Numbered from the stretch's first letter, positions 1 to 9,361 are shown. The stretch: DNA of 64,000 bases from Lysobacter_I brunescens (GCF_042677005.1 NZ_JBHTIF010000005.1:1-64000), one strand, 5' to 3'. The notes: a model not told the origin generated them from the sequence alone. Made by a program: numbers and translations.

Positions 1-55
1 CGACGCGAGTCGCGACAGACCATCGGAACGGCGTCGCGACTTGCGTCGCTCCCAC
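1..55. repeat. REP-like inverted pair, truncated at the window edge
   Basis: Positions 1-16 and 33-55 hold two copies, in opposite orientation, of a palindromic unit whose core reads CGACGCGAGTCGCGAC; the second copy differs by one base in this core and continues into GGAGCG and GTGG on the minus strand. The same core occurs at 39659-39681, and a related unit at 25442-25468. Short palindromes in inverted pairs between genes are typical of REP elements mobilised by RAYT transposases. The first copy is cut by the start of the window. It lies just downstream of hisS. Confidence 0.6.
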
Positions 56-84
56 GAGCGGGCCCGAGACCGGATGATCCGGGC

Positions 85-1458
85 TCAGGACAGCGCGCGC
101 AGCTGCTCGCGCTCGACCAGCAGGGTCCGGGCCAGCTCGGCCTCGGCGACCTCGAACTGCTCGCCGCGACGCAGGTCCTTCACCGCGACCACGCCCTTGG
201 CCGCCTCGTCCTCGCCACGGATGACCACGAAGCGGATGCCGGCCTTGTTGGCGTACTCCATCTGCTTCCTGAACTTGCGGGGCTCCAGCTGGGTTTCGAC
301 GTTCAGGCCGGCCGCACGCAGGCGCTGCGACAGCGCCAGCGCGGCGTCCAGGCCGGCCTCGTCCATCAGCGAGACCAGCACGTCGACCGAGCTCTCGGCA
401 ACGTCCACCAGGCCCGCCTCGCGCAGCTGCCAGAACAGGCGGGTCAGGCCGATCGAGATGCCCACGCCGGGCAGCTTCGACTTGGTGTAGTGACTGGCGA
501 GGTTCTCATAACGGCCGCCGGAGCAGATCGAACCGATCTCCGGGTTCGCGTTCAGCGTGGTCTCGTAGACGATGCCGGTGTAGTAGTCCAGCCCGCGTGC
601 GATCGACAGGTTCAGCGCGAAGCGGCTGTCGGCCACGCCCAAGGCGCGGAGCTGGCGAAGCACGTCGCGCAGCTCGTCGCGGCCTTCCTCGAACAGCGGC
701 GTGCCCGCACCCAGCGCGTCCAGCGCGGCCTGCGCCGCGTCGTGGCCGACCGCGCGCACCCGCGAGAAGGCCAGCAGGGTGTCGGCGACCTCGCCCGACA
801 GACCGAAGCTCTCGCCCACCAGGGTCTCGCGCACCGCCGCCTCGCCGCGCTTGTCGAGCTTGTCGATCTCGCGCAGCACCGCGACCTGGCGCTCGCCCTC
901 GCCGATACCCTGCCCCTCGAAGAAGCCGCGCAGCAGCTTGCGGTGGTTGAACTGGATGGTGAATTCGCCGATCGCCAGCGCCTCGAACACCGACGCGATC
1001 ACCGCCGGCAGCTCGGCGTCGTAGCGCGTGCTCAGCGCGTCCTTGCCGATCACGTCGATGTCGCACTGGTAGAACTCGCGGAAGCGGCCGCGCTGCGCGC
1101 GCTCGCCGCGATAGACGCGCTGCATCTGGTAGCGGCGGAACGGGAACACCAGGTCGTGCTCGTGCTCGGCCACGTAGCGCGCCAGCGGCACGGTCAGGTC
1201 GAAGCGCATCGCCATCTCGGGCAGGCCGTCGGTCCCCTTGTCGAGCGAACCGGTCGACTGCATGAAATAGACCTGGCGCTCGGTCTCGCCGCCGGTCTTG
1301 GTCAGCAGCACCTCGGTCAGCTCCATCACCGGCGTCTCCACCGGCAGGAACCCGTACCGTTCGAAGGTGCGGCGGATGGTGTCCAGCATGCGCTGGAAGG
1401 CGATCTGCTCGCGCGGCAGCAGTTCGAGGACGCCGGGCGGGGTACGCGGCTTGATCAA
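85..1458 (-). CDS. hisS: Histidyl-tRNA synthetase
   Basis: Charges tRNA-His with histidine in the cytoplasm. The 457-residue product has the class II synthetase layout: a motif 2 segment followed by the EFYQCDIDVIG stretch, the histidine-specific LDYYTGIVYE motif, and the SGGRYENL motif 3 region, then an anticodon-binding domain over roughly the last 100 residues. Length fits the family (about 420-465). The start is a TTG at 1458 reading MIKPRTPPG, which matches usual HisS N termini; no better start lies nearby. It is transcribed away from the tRNA-Pro gene and appears monocistronic in what is visible. Function is secure; only the start codon is less certain. Confidence 0.96.
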   Translation of the reverse strand: MIKPRTPPGVLELLPREQIAFQRMLDTIRRTFERYGFLPVETPVMELTEVLLTKTGGETERQVYFMQSTGSLDKGTDGLPEMAMRFDLTVPLARYVAEHEHDLVFPFRRYQMQRVYRGERAQRGRFREFYQCDIDVIGKDALSTRYDAELPAVIASVFEALAIGEFTIQFNHRKLLRGFFEGQGIGEGERQVAVLREIDKLDKRGEAAVRETLVGESFGLSGEVADTLLAFSRVRAVGHDAAQAALDALGAGTPLFEEGRDELRDVLRQLRALGVADSRFALNLSIARGLDYYTGIVYETTLNANPEIGSICSGGRYENLASHYTKSKLPGVGISIGLTRLFWQLREAGLVDVAESSVDVLVSLMDEAGLDAALALSQRLRAAGLNVETQLEPRKFRKQMEYANKAGIRFVVIRGEDEAAKGVVAVKDLRRGEQFEVAEAELARTLLVEREQLRALS

Positions 1459-1556
1459 GGGTGACTCCGGGGCCTGAAGCGGATGCCATCAGTGTAGCCG
1501 GAGCCCGGCCGGCCCGGCTCCGTCCCGCCGATCCACAGCCCATTCCGCCTGCCCTC

Positions 1557-1585
1557 TTGCCTAAGCCCGACACCCTCCTTACAAT
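1557..1585 (+). promoter_or_regulatory. Sigma-70 promoter for tRNA-Pro
   Basis: TTGCCT at 1557-1562 and TACAAT at 1580-1585 are separated by 17 bases, the optimal spacing for a sigma-70 promoter, and the -10 box ends 14 bases before the tRNA 5' end at 1600. Each hexamer differs slightly from consensus. The position and spacing make this a good promoter candidate; no transcription start has been shown. Confidence 0.65.
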
Positions 1586-1599
1586 GCGCGGCTCGGCAT

Positions 1600-1676
<77 letters not shown>

Positions 1677-1687
1677 AATGATTCCGC

Positions 1688-1721
1688 GAAAAGGCCATCC
1701 GCAAGGGTGGCCTTTTCGTTT
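1688..1721. terminator. Rho-independent terminator after tRNA-Pro, possibly bidirectional
   Basis: A 13-base stem (1688-1700 with 1705-1717, one G-T pair) closes a GCAA loop. A run of T follows on the plus strand and a run of A precedes it, so it can end the tRNA transcript and also the cobalamin operon, whose last stop codon is at 1732-1734 on the minus strand. Confidence 0.8.
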
Positions 1722-1731
1722 GCGCGGCGTC

Positions 1732-2457
1732 TCAGCCCGCGTATGCCAGCGCAACCAGCACGGCGGCCTCGACCAGCTCCGCCAGCGCACCGGCGGTGTC
1801 GCCGGTGAAGCCACCGAGTCGGCGCAGGCAGGCGCGGCGCCACAGCACGAAGACGACGAGCGCGGCCGCGAGCGCGCACAGGCCCGGCAGGCCGCAGGCG
1901 ATGCAGGCCGCGACGGCGCACAACAGCGCGAATACGCAGGCGCCACGCGGCGCGTCCTTCAGCGCGCTGCCGAGTCCGCCGCTGCGGACATAGGGCGTGG
2001 TGACGAACGCGGCGGTCAGCGCCGACCGCGCAAGCAGCGGCGACAGCCACAGCAGCCACGCATTCTCGGCAGACAGGCTCGCCAGCGCGGCGGACTTGAG
2101 CAGCAGCAGGGACACGATCGCGGTCACACCGGCGGGGCCGCTGCGCGGATCCTTCATGATCGCCAATGTGCGCGCGCGGTCGCCGAACCCACCGACCCAG
2201 GCATCGGCGCTGTCGGCGAGGCCATCGAGATGCAGGCCACCGGTCAGCACAACCCAGGCGAGCAGCGTCAGCGCAGCGGACAGCAGCGCGTGTTCGCGTG
2301 GCAGCACGAGAAACAGGCCGGTCAGCAGCGCGCCGACGACGAGGCCGACCGTCGGATACCAGGCCAGCGATGTGCGCTGCGCCCGCGCGTCGTCGAACAC
2401 GCGCGACGGCACCGGGATGCGGGTCAGAAAGCCCAACGCGACCAGCAGAGCGCGCAT
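1732..2457 (-). CDS. cobS: Adenosylcobinamide-GDP ribazoletransferase (cobalamin synthase)
   Basis: Joins adenosylcobinamide-GDP to alpha-ribazole (or its phosphate) to give adenosylcobalamin (5'-phosphate), the final assembly step, in the inner membrane. The 241-residue protein is almost entirely hydrophobic, with the CobS metal-binding segment HLDGLADSADA at residues 76-86 and MKDPRSG at 101-107. It is the last gene of the B12 operon. Its ATG at 2457 overlaps the cobC stop by one base (TGATG), which decides the start over upstream in-frame codons. Length agrees with the family (about 240-260). Confidence 0.93.
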   Translation of the reverse strand: MRALLVALGFLTRIPVPSRVFDDARAQRTSLAWYPTVGLVVGALLTGLFLVLPREHALLSAALTLLAWVVLTGGLHLDGLADSADAWVGGFGDRARTLAIMKDPRSGPAGVTAIVSLLLLKSAALASLSAENAWLLWLSPLLARSALTAAFVTTPYVRSGGLGSALKDAPRGACVFALLCAVAACIACGLPGLCALAAALVVFVLWRRACLRRLGGFTGDTAGALAELVEAAVLVALAYAG

Positions 2458-3023
2458 CAGATCGCGTCCGCGATGCGAACGGGCCACCGCAAGCGATGCA
2501 GCGAAGCATGCGGCACGTCGATGCCGGCCATGTCTCCGAAACCGCGCTGCTCGGCGACGCAGCGCAGCAGGCGGATCGCGCCGCCATGGGTCACGACCAG
2601 CACCCGCTTGCCGGCGAAGGTCGTCGCGATGTCGTCGATCACCGCGCACAGCCGCGTGCGGAAGGCTTCAAAGGTCTCGCCGCCCGGCGGCGGATGCGCG
2701 ACCGGGTCGCGCCAGAAGCGCCCGAGCGCGTCACCGTCGATCTCGGCCAGCGTCTCCATCGACACGCCCTGCCAGCGACCGAAGTGGTATTCGACGAGTC
2801 GCGCATCCTCGTGCAGCGGCAGACCGCGCTGCGACGCGAGCTCGCGCGCGAACGCGGCGCAGCGCTGCAGCGTCGAGGCGACCACGACCTCCCACGCACC
2901 ACCATCGACCGCCGCACGCAGCTGCGCCCAGCCGATGTCGGTCAGCGGATCGTCGAGCTGGCCGCGATAACTGCGTTGTCCGGTGTCGCCGTGACGCAGG
3001 AGATCGATGATGGCGGCGCTCAC
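2457..3023 (-). CDS. cobC: Alpha-ribazole phosphatase, histidine phosphatase family
   Basis: Predicted to remove the 5' phosphate from alpha-ribazole phosphate or from cobalamin 5'-phosphate in the nucleotide-loop branch of B12 synthesis. The 188-residue product has the histidine phosphatase RHG motif at residues 10-12, where the histidine is phosphorylated, and the second catalytic histidine in VTHGGAIRLL. The motif alone does not separate CobC from other phosphoglycerate-mutase-like enzymes; the position between cobT and cobS does. The GTG start at 3023 gives a GTGA overlap with the cobT stop and so is preferred. Confidence 0.85.
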   Translation of the reverse strand: MSAAIIDLLRHGDTGQRSYRGQLDDPLTDIGWAQLRAAVDGGAWEVVVASTLQRCAAFARELASQRGLPLHEDARLVEYHFGRWQGVSMETLAEIDGDALGRFWRDPVAHPPPGGETFEAFRTRLCAVIDDIATTFAGKRVLVVTHGGAIRLLRCVAEQRGFGDMAGIDVPHASLHRLRWPVRIADAI

Positions 3024-4105
3024 GACACCGACTCCGCAGGTATTTCAGCGGACGACGCGGTCTTCTCAGACACCCCCGCCTGCGCGAACGTCGCCATCCC
3101 GGCATGGAGCGCGCAGGCCATGCGCAGCAACGGCACCGCGACGGCGGCCCCGCTGCCTTCGCCGAGGCGCAGGCCGAGGTCGAGCAGCGGGTCGGCATCG
3201 AGCGCGTCGAGCAGGCGGGCGTGGCCGCGCTCGTGCGAGCGATGCGCGAACAGCAGCCAGTCGCGCACCGAGGGATTCATGCGCACCGCAGCGAGCGCAG
3301 CGGCGGTGACGATGAAGCCGTCGACCAGGACCGGCAGGCGCGCCTGCGCGGCGGCGATGCAGGCTCCGGCGAGCGCGGCAATCTCGAAGCCGCCGAGTCG
3401 GCACAGCAGCTCGATCGGCTCGACCGCATCGGCATGTCGTCGCAAGGCGCGCTCGATCACCGCGATCTTGCGCGCAATGCCGGCATCGTCGAGGCCCGTG
3501 CCCGCGCCCGCCAAGGTACGCGGTAATTCGCCGAGCAGCGCGCAAGCCAGCGCGGTCGCGGACGTGGTGTTGGCGATGCCCATCTCGCCGCCGATGAACA
3601 GGTCGGCGCCGGCCGCGCGTGCCTGCGCGACGCGCTCGGCACCGATGCGCAGCGCGGTCTCGCACTGCGCGCGAGTCATCGCCGGCGCATGGCAAAAGTT
3701 CGCCGTGGACGGCGCGATGATCGCGCGCAGCACGCCGTCGATCTGGCCGGGATCGTTGACCGTACCGAGGTTCACCACGTCCAGCGTCGCACCCAGCGTG
3801 CGCGCGAGCACGCTGATCGCCGCGCCGCCACCGGCGAAATTGCGCACCATCTCACCGGTGACCGCCTGCGGAAATGCCGACACGCCCTCCTCGGCGACGC
3901 CGTGGTCGGCAGCGAACACGCTGATCCAGGCGCGGTCGACCTGCGGACACGCCCTGCCCTGCCACGCAGCCAGTTGCCCGACGAGCGATTCGAGTCGACC
4001 GAGCGATCCCGGCGGCTTGGTCAGCGTCTGCTGACGGGCATGCGCGGCCTCGGCCGCCTGTCGATCCAGTGTGGCGGCGGGCCAAGCCCACCAGTGCGTG
4101 TTCAT
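3020..4105 (-). CDS. cobT: Nicotinate-nucleotide--dimethylbenzimidazole phosphoribosyltransferase
   Basis: Transfers ribose phosphate from nicotinate mononucleotide to dimethylbenzimidazole, making alpha-ribazole phosphate for the lower ligand of cobalamin. The 361-residue product carries the family motif KPPGSLGRLE at residues 30-39, and the LGLRLGEGSGA segment near the C terminus that contains the catalytic glutamate. The ATG at 4105 overlaps the cobU stop (ATGA) and is preferred over in-frame starts further upstream. Size matches the family (about 350). No gene making dimethylbenzimidazole is visible in the window. Confidence 0.95.
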   Translation of the reverse strand: MNTHWWAWPAATLDRQAAEAAHARQQTLTKPPGSLGRLESLVGQLAAWQGRACPQVDRAWISVFAADHGVAEEGVSAFPQAVTGEMVRNFAGGGAAISVLARTLGATLDVVNLGTVNDPGQIDGVLRAIIAPSTANFCHAPAMTRAQCETALRIGAERVAQARAAGADLFIGGEMGIANTTSATALACALLGELPRTLAGAGTGLDDAGIARKIAVIERALRRHADAVEPIELLCRLGGFEIAALAGACIAAAQARLPVLVDGFIVTAAALAAVRMNPSVRDWLLFAHRSHERGHARLLDALDADPLLDLGLRLGEGSGAAVAVPLLRMACALHAGMATFAQAGVSEKTASSAEIPAESVS

Positions 4106-4635
4106 GGCGATGCTCCGTCGAGTGAACCCTTGAGCGCGATGGGCAAGCCGGCGGTGACGAACAGCACGCGTTCGCACTGCGTCGCGATGGCCTGGTGCAG
4201 GCGACCGGCCTCGTCGACGAAGCGGCGACTGAGCGCGCCCATCGGCACGATGCCGAGGCCGACTTCGTTGCTGACCAGCAGCAGTTCACCGGGCAACGCC
4301 GGGAGGGCGTCAAGCAGCGCATCGCGCTCGCGTTCGAAACGCGCGGGCTCGGGATCGATCAGGAGATTGCTGAGCCAGAGGGTCAGGCAGTCGACCAGCA
4401 GGCAGCGATCCTCGCGCGCGTGCAGGCGCAGCGTTTCGGCCAGCGCCAGCGGCTCCTCAACGCAGGACCAGTGCGCAGGGCGTCGTTCGCGATGGTGCAC
4501 GATGCGGTCGCGCATTTCGTCGTCATGTGCCTGCGCGGTGGCGATATAGACCACCTGGCGACCGGAATCACCGGCGAGACGTTCGGCCAGTGCGCTCTTG
4601 CCCGAGCGGGCGCCGCCGAGGATCAGGGTGCGCAT
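4102..4635 (-). CDS. cobU: Bifunctional adenosylcobinamide kinase / adenosylcobinamide-phosphate guanylyltransferase
   Basis: Phosphorylates adenosylcobinamide and then adds GMP, giving adenosylcobinamide-GDP for CobS. The 177-residue protein has a P-loop GGARSGKS at residues 7-14 and the HHRERRP segment that contains the histidine guanylylated during catalysis. Length is normal for CobU/CobP (about 175-185). The start at 4635 lies 13 bases inside the end of cobQ. Its place in the operon, before cobT and after cobQ, fits nucleotide-loop assembly. Confidence 0.95.
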   Translation of the reverse strand: MRTLILGGARSGKSALAERLAGDSGRQVVYIATAQAHDDEMRDRIVHHRERRPAHWSCVEEPLALAETLRLHAREDRCLLVDCLTLWLSNLLIDPEPARFERERDALLDALPALPGELLLVSNEVGLGIVPMGALSRRFVDEAGRLHQAIATQCERVLFVTAGLPIALKGSLDGASP

Positions 4636-6107
4636 GCGCCTGCCTCCAATCCGAACCTGCGATCGAGCAGGTCGTGGCGCAGGTGCGCGTCGATGGCATC
4701 GGCGAGGCGCTCGATCGAGGCTTCGCGCAGCGCATGCACGTCGATCGCCTCGGCATCGCGCAATCCCGCCCAGTGCAACAAGGCCGCCTGCGCCTGCGGG
4801 TCGTCGAACACGCCGTGCAGGTAGGTGGCGAGGATCGATCCGTCCTCCGAGATCGCGCCGTCGCCGCGTCCGTCTTCGAGCAGGCTGGACGGCCGCGACA
4901 GCGCCGGCCCGGTGCTGACGCCACAATGGATCTCGTAGCCACGCACGCGCGCGCCACCCAGCGCGGCGGTGAGGCGACCTTCGACATTGCGCAACTGCTT
5001 GCGCGGCGCGAGCGTGGTCTCGAAGTCGAGCCAGCCGAATCCCTCGCTCGACCCCGCCGGGCCTTCGATGCCGTCGGGATCGTGCACGGCGCGACCGAGC
5101 ATCTGCAGTCCACCGCAGATGCCGATGAGTTTCCCGCCGTAGCGCAGGTGACGAGCGATCTCCGCTTCCCAGCCGTTCTCGCGCAGCCAGGCCAGGTCGG
5201 CACGCGTGGTCTTGCTGCCGGGCAGCACGATGAGGTCGCAGGGCGGCGGCGTTTCGCCGGGACCGACATAGGTGCATTCGACCTGCGGATGCTGGCGCAG
5301 TGCGTCGAAATCGGTGTGGTTGCTGATCCGCGGCAGCGCCGGAACCACGACGCGGAGGCGCGCGCCGGTCTTGCTGTCCCTGCTTCGCGGCAAGGCGTCC
5401 TCGGCTTCGAGACACAGGCCATGCAGGTAAGGCAGGACGCCGAGCACGGGCTTGCCGGTCTGCGCTTCCAGCCAGTCCAGGCCCGGCTGCAGCAGGGCAA
5501 GGTCGCCGCGGAAGCGGTTGATGACGAAGCCGACCACGCGTGCGCGCTCGCTGTCGGACAGCAGCGCGAGCGTGCCGACCAGATGCGCGAACGAACCGCC
5601 GCGGTCGATGTCGACGACCAGGAGTACCGGGCAGTCCACCGCTTCGGCATAGCCCATGTTCGCGATGTCGTTGGCGCGCAGGTTGATCTCGGCCGGACTA
5701 CCGGCGCCTTCGACCACGACCACCTCGTACTGCGCACAGAGCCGTGCATGCGAAGCGAGCACCGCGTCCATCGCAATGCGCTTGTAGTCGTGGTAGGCCG
5801 TGGCATCGAGCTGCGCCACCGGGTGACCGTGGACGATCACCTGCGCGCCGATGTCGCTGCTGGGCTTGAGCAGGATCGGGTTGAAGTCGGTGTGCGGCGG
5901 CAGCCCGCAGGCCTGCGCCTGCACCGCCTGCGCACGACCGATCTCGCCGCCGTCGATCGTCACGGCCGAGTTCAGCGCCATGTTCTGCGGCTTGAACGGC
6001 GCCACGCGCACGCCGCGCCGGTGCAGCCAGCGACACAGCGCCGCCACCAGGGTACTCTTGCCGGCATCGGAGGTACAGCCCTGCACCATCAGCACGCGGG
6101 CATTCAT
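4623..6107 (-). CDS. cobQ: Cobyric acid synthase (glutamine-hydrolysing)
   Basis: Amidates the b, d, e and g side chains of adenosylcobyrinate a,c-diamide using glutamine and ATP. In the 494-residue product a P-loop-like GCTSDAGKST at residues 10-19 opens the ATP-dependent synthetase half, and the C-terminal half is a class I glutamine amidotransferase whose nucleophile cysteine lies in IGICGGLQMLG. Length is typical (480-510). The ATG at 6107 follows the cobD stop after four bases. Together with cobB it covers all side-chain amidations of the late pathway. Confidence 0.95.
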   Translation of the reverse strand: MNARVLMVQGCTSDAGKSTLVAALCRWLHRRGVRVAPFKPQNMALNSAVTIDGGEIGRAQAVQAQACGLPPHTDFNPILLKPSSDIGAQVIVHGHPVAQLDATAYHDYKRIAMDAVLASHARLCAQYEVVVVEGAGSPAEINLRANDIANMGYAEAVDCPVLLVVDIDRGGSFAHLVGTLALLSDSERARVVGFVINRFRGDLALLQPGLDWLEAQTGKPVLGVLPYLHGLCLEAEDALPRSRDSKTGARLRVVVPALPRISNHTDFDALRQHPQVECTYVGPGETPPPCDLIVLPGSKTTRADLAWLRENGWEAEIARHLRYGGKLIGICGGLQMLGRAVHDPDGIEGPAGSSEGFGWLDFETTLAPRKQLRNVEGRLTAALGGARVRGYEIHCGVSTGPALSRPSSLLEDGRGDGAISEDGSILATYLHGVFDDPQAQAALLHWAGLRDAEAIDVHALREASIERLADAIDAHLRHDLLDRRFGLEAGACAP

Positions 6108-6111
6108 CGCG

Positions 6112-7110
6112 TCACCATCGTTTCACCATTGGCATTGCCTCGGTCAATGCGGCATCGAGCCGCGCGAAACCCGCATCGTCCGGCGGCAGCCCGAAGCGCA
6201 GGCTCGCCGGATCGTCGAAACGACGCACGAGGATGCCGCGCGTCGCCAGCGCCTCGTGCAGCGCGTGCGCGTCGGCATGTCGCCACCACTGGAAGAAGTC
6301 GCAGCCGGCAGTCGGCACGACGCCATGCGCGGCGAGCGTGACCTGCAGGCGCTGCCCGGCCTCGTGCAACCATGCACGCGCCCTCGCCTGCCAGCCGACA
6401 TCCGCCAACGCGGCGCGCAACGCATGGCGCGTCGGCCCGCTCAGGGTCCACGGACCGAGCCGCTCGCGCATCGCGTCGAGCAGTGCTGGTGCGGCGCAGA
6501 CGAAGCCCGCACGCGCGCCGGCCAGACCGAAGAACTTGCCGACCGAACGCAACACGACCAGCCCGTCGAGTTCGGTGTGAGTACACAGACTGCGCTCCGG
6601 CTCGACATCGATGAAGGCTTCGTCCACGACCAGCCAGCCACCGTTCGCGACCAGCGCAGCATGCAATGCGAGCAGATCGACGGGATCGAAACGCTCGCCG
6701 CCGGGATTGTTCGGATGGATCAAAACGATCACGTCGAAACGCGAGGCCGAGGCGAGCAAGTCATCCACCGGCAGGGTCTCGACCACGTGTCTCTCGCGCC
6801 GCCACGCATGCGCATGTTCCGCGTAGCCGGGCGCGATCACGCCGACACGCGAACGCGGGCGCAGCTGCGGCAAGGCCTGGATCGCCGCCTGCGTGCCGGC
6901 GACGGGCAGCAGATGCGGCGCGCCGTAGTAGCCGCGCGCGACTTCGACGAGGCCGTCGTCGTCCTCCGGCAGGGGATGCCAGGCCGAGGCCGGGATCGGC
7001 GGCACCGGCCACGCGAAAGGACTGATACCGGTCGACAGATCGAGCCAGTCCGCTGCGGGAATGCCGTATTGCCGCGCCGCGCGCAGCAGGCGTCCGCCAT
7101 GTTCAAGCAT
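6112..7110 (-). CDS. cobD: L-threonine-O-3-phosphate decarboxylase (aminotransferase class I/II fold)
   Basis: A PLP enzyme predicted to decarboxylate threonine phosphate to (R)-1-amino-2-propanol phosphate, the linker of the nucleotide loop. It is called CobD in the Salmonella scheme and CobC in the Pseudomonas scheme. The 332-residue product has LSTGISPF near residue 25, NNPGG at 134-138, DEAF at 163-166 and the PLP lysine at about 192 in RSVGKFFGL. The ATG at 7110 is chosen because GGAGG lies eight bases before it; a GTG at 7140 is possible but lies further inside cbiB. The gene overlaps cbiB by eight bases. Confidence 0.92.
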   Translation of the reverse strand: MLEHGGRLLRAARQYGIPAADWLDLSTGISPFAWPVPPIPASAWHPLPEDDDGLVEVARGYYGAPHLLPVAGTQAAIQALPQLRPRSRVGVIAPGYAEHAHAWRRERHVVETLPVDDLLASASRFDVIVLIHPNNPGGERFDPVDLLALHAALVANGGWLVVDEAFIDVEPERSLCTHTELDGLVVLRSVGKFFGLAGARAGFVCAAPALLDAMRERLGPWTLSGPTRHALRAALADVGWQARARAWLHEAGQRLQVTLAAHGVVPTAGCDFFQWWRHADAHALHEALATRGILVRRFDDPASLRFGLPPDDAGFARLDAALTEAMPMVKRW

Positions 7111-8050
7111 GCCAATCGCCTCCGATCCATGATGTGGCACACGCAGCGATCACCGCGACGCACAGCCACAGCCACACGCCACGACGGACCAGTCGCAGCG
7201 CAGCGACGACAGCATCGGCATCCGCTGCATCGCCCTCGCCCAGCACGGGACGGTCTTCCCAGTGGCCGTGATACGGCGCAGGACCGCCCAGCCGCACGCC
7301 GATCGCGCCCGCGCCTGCAGACATCACCGGACCTGCGTTTGGGCTGTCCCACAGTGGCGCCTGTCTGCACCAGCAGCGCAGCGCGCGCCGCGTGTCGCCG
7401 AGCACGGCGTAGGTCAACGCCGTCAGCCGCGCGGGGATGTAGTTGAGGCCATCATCGATGCGCGCGGCGGCCCAGCCGAAGCGTTCGTGGCGCAGCGTGC
7501 GATAGCCCCACATCGCGTCCAGCGTGTTCGCGAGGCGATACAGCACCACGCCCGGCGCACCGAGCACGGCGAACCAGAACAGCGCGCCGAACACCGCGTC
7601 GGCGCCGTTTTCGAGCACCGATTCCGTCGCCGCTGCGGCGACCTGCGAGGCATCCAGGACCTGCGTGTCGCGGCTGACCATGCGTCCGACCATCGCGCGC
7701 GCAAGGTCGAGATCGCCGGCACGCAGCGGCGCTTCGACCGCGCGGGCATGCTCGCCGAGGCTGCGATGGCCGATGGCGAGATAGAGCATCACCGTCGAGA
7801 ACACCATGGCCGCCCACGCGGACCACATCGCCAGCAGATGCACGAGGCCTGTGGTGATTGTGACCGCCGGCAGCACCGCAACACACCAGGCGACGACGCC
7901 ACGCAGGCGCGCATCGCGATGCAGTCCGCGTTCGATGGCCTGCGCCACGCGCCCGAAACCGACCAGCGGATGCGCGCGGCGCGGCTCGCCGAGCCAGGCA
8001 TCGAGGCCAATCCCGGCGAGCATGCCTGCTGCGATGCTGACGACACTCAT
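7103..8050 (-). CDS. cbiB: Adenosylcobinamide-phosphate synthase (CbiB)
   Basis: Inner-membrane enzyme that attaches aminopropanol (phosphate) to adenosylcobyric acid, giving adenosylcobinamide (phosphate). The 315-residue protein has several hydrophobic segments and the family's N-terminal pattern GLDAWLGEPRRAHPLVGFG, as well as the internal SVLENGADAVFGALFW stretch typical of CbiB/CobD. Length agrees with the family (about 310-330). The ATG at 8050 (MSVVS) is preferred to an upstream in-frame start. It sits between cobB and cobD, the enzyme supplying its substrate. Confidence 0.93.
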   Translation of the reverse strand: MSVVSIAAGMLAGIGLDAWLGEPRRAHPLVGFGRVAQAIERGLHRDARLRGVVAWCVAVLPAVTITTGLVHLLAMWSAWAAMVFSTVMLYLAIGHRSLGEHARAVEAPLRAGDLDLARAMVGRMVSRDTQVLDASQVAAAATESVLENGADAVFGALFWFAVLGAPGVVLYRLANTLDAMWGYRTLRHERFGWAAARIDDGLNYIPARLTALTYAVLGDTRRALRCWCRQAPLWDSPNAGPVMSAGAGAIGVRLGGPAPYHGHWEDRPVLGEGDAADADAVVAALRLVRRGVWLWLCVAVIAACATSWIGGDWHA

Positions 8051-8063
8051 GGCAGATCGCACT

Positions 8064-9359
8064 TCACAGGAACAGTCGCACCGCCGCATCGGGCGCGGAC
8101 GGAAAGTAGACGTGGACGAAACTCGCTGTCATCCGCTGGTCGCGATACACCGCTTCCGTGCTGTGGCCACCGTTGGGATTGCGGGCGACGGCGAGGGGTT
8201 CGGCGTCCACACGGGCCTGGCCGAAATGGAAGGTGTGACCACGCAGCCTGCCTTCGGGCAGGTCGATTTCCTGCAGGCCCAATGCGACCAGCCGCGTCTG
8301 CAGCGCCGCATCGCCATGCAGAAGGCCGGCCATCGGTGCACGCGCGCCGTCGCGATCCGCCAGCGAATCCAGCGAGAATAGTAAGCCGCCGCATTCGGCG
8401 AGCAAAGGCTTGCCGGCATCGCGATGCGCGCGCAGCGCGGCGTGCAGGTCGTGGCGATTCGACAGTGCGTCGAGATGCAGCTCGGGATAGCCACCGGGCA
8501 GCCACACCGCATCGCATTGCGGCATCGGGTCGCCAGCCAACGGCGAGAAGAATGCAAGCTCGGCACCGGCTTCACGGAGCAGGTCGAGGTTCGCGGGATA
8601 GAGGAAGCAGAACGCAGCATCGCGCGCGATCGCGATGCGCCGCCCCTGCAGCAGCGGCGGCACCGGCAGGCGCACTGCAGGCGAAAATGGGACCGGGGGC
8701 GGCAGCGCGGTCGAGGCATGCGCCGCCCAGGCATCGGCGAGCGCATCGAGGCGGGCATCGAGATCGGACAGCTCCGCGGCGGCGACGAGGCCGAGATGAC
8801 GCTCCGGCAACGACAGCTGCGCATCGCGCGGCAAGGCACCCAGCCAGTGCAGATCGTCAGGCAGGCTGTCGCGCAGCAGGGTCGCGTGATACGCACCGCC
8901 GATGCGGTTCGCGGCCACGCCATGCACGACAAGACCTTCGCGGTAGCGCGCCAGGCCGGTCGCCAGCGCGCCGAAAGTCTGCGCCATCGCCGAACCGTCG
9001 ATCACCGCAAGCACCGGCAGCCCCAACGTCTGGGCGAGATCGGCGCTGGACGGCGCGCCGTCGAACAGGCCCATCACGCCTTCGACGAGGATCAGGTCTG
9101 CCTCGCCCGCCGCGTCGTACAGGCGCGCACGCACATCGTCCTCGCCGCACATCCACAGGTCGAGCTGATGCACCGGCGCGCCGCTGGCGCGTTCGAGGAT
9201 CATCGGGTCGAGGAAGTCCGGCCCGGTCTTGAACACACGGACGCGGCGGCCCTCTCGCGTGTGCCAGCGCGCAAGCGCGGCGGTGACGCTGGTCTTGCCC
9301 TGCCCGGAAGCGGGCGCGGAGACCAGCAGCGCCGGACAATGGCGAATCCCGGTCATCAT
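8064..9359 (-). CDS. cobB: Cobyrinate a,c-diamide synthase
   Basis: Amidates the a and c carboxylates of cobyrinate with glutamine and ATP (CbiA in the anaerobic nomenclature). The 431-residue product has a P-loop SAPASGQGKTS at residues 14-24 and a C-terminal glutamine amidotransferase domain with the nucleophile in LLAECGGLLFSL. Two tandem ATG codons (9359 and 9356) are possible starts; the first lies two bases from the cobO stop. Keeping this early-amidation enzyme in a set without ring-building genes suggests salvage of incomplete corrinoids such as cobyrinate, which is inference. Confidence 0.93.
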   Translation of the reverse strand: MMTGIRHCPALLVSAPASGQGKTSVTAALARWHTREGRRVRVFKTGPDFLDPMILERASGAPVHQLDLWMCGEDDVRARLYDAAGEADLILVEGVMGLFDGAPSSADLAQTLGLPVLAVIDGSAMAQTFGALATGLARYREGLVVHGVAANRIGGAYHATLLRDSLPDDLHWLGALPRDAQLSLPERHLGLVAAAELSDLDARLDALADAWAAHASTALPPPVPFSPAVRLPVPPLLQGRRIAIARDAAFCFLYPANLDLLREAGAELAFFSPLAGDPMPQCDAVWLPGGYPELHLDALSNRHDLHAALRAHRDAGKPLLAECGGLLFSLDSLADRDGARAPMAGLLHGDAALQTRLVALGLQEIDLPEGRLRGHTFHFGQARVDAEPLAVARNPNGGHSTEAVYRDQRMTASFVHVYFPSAPDAAVRLFL

Positions 9360-9361
9360 TT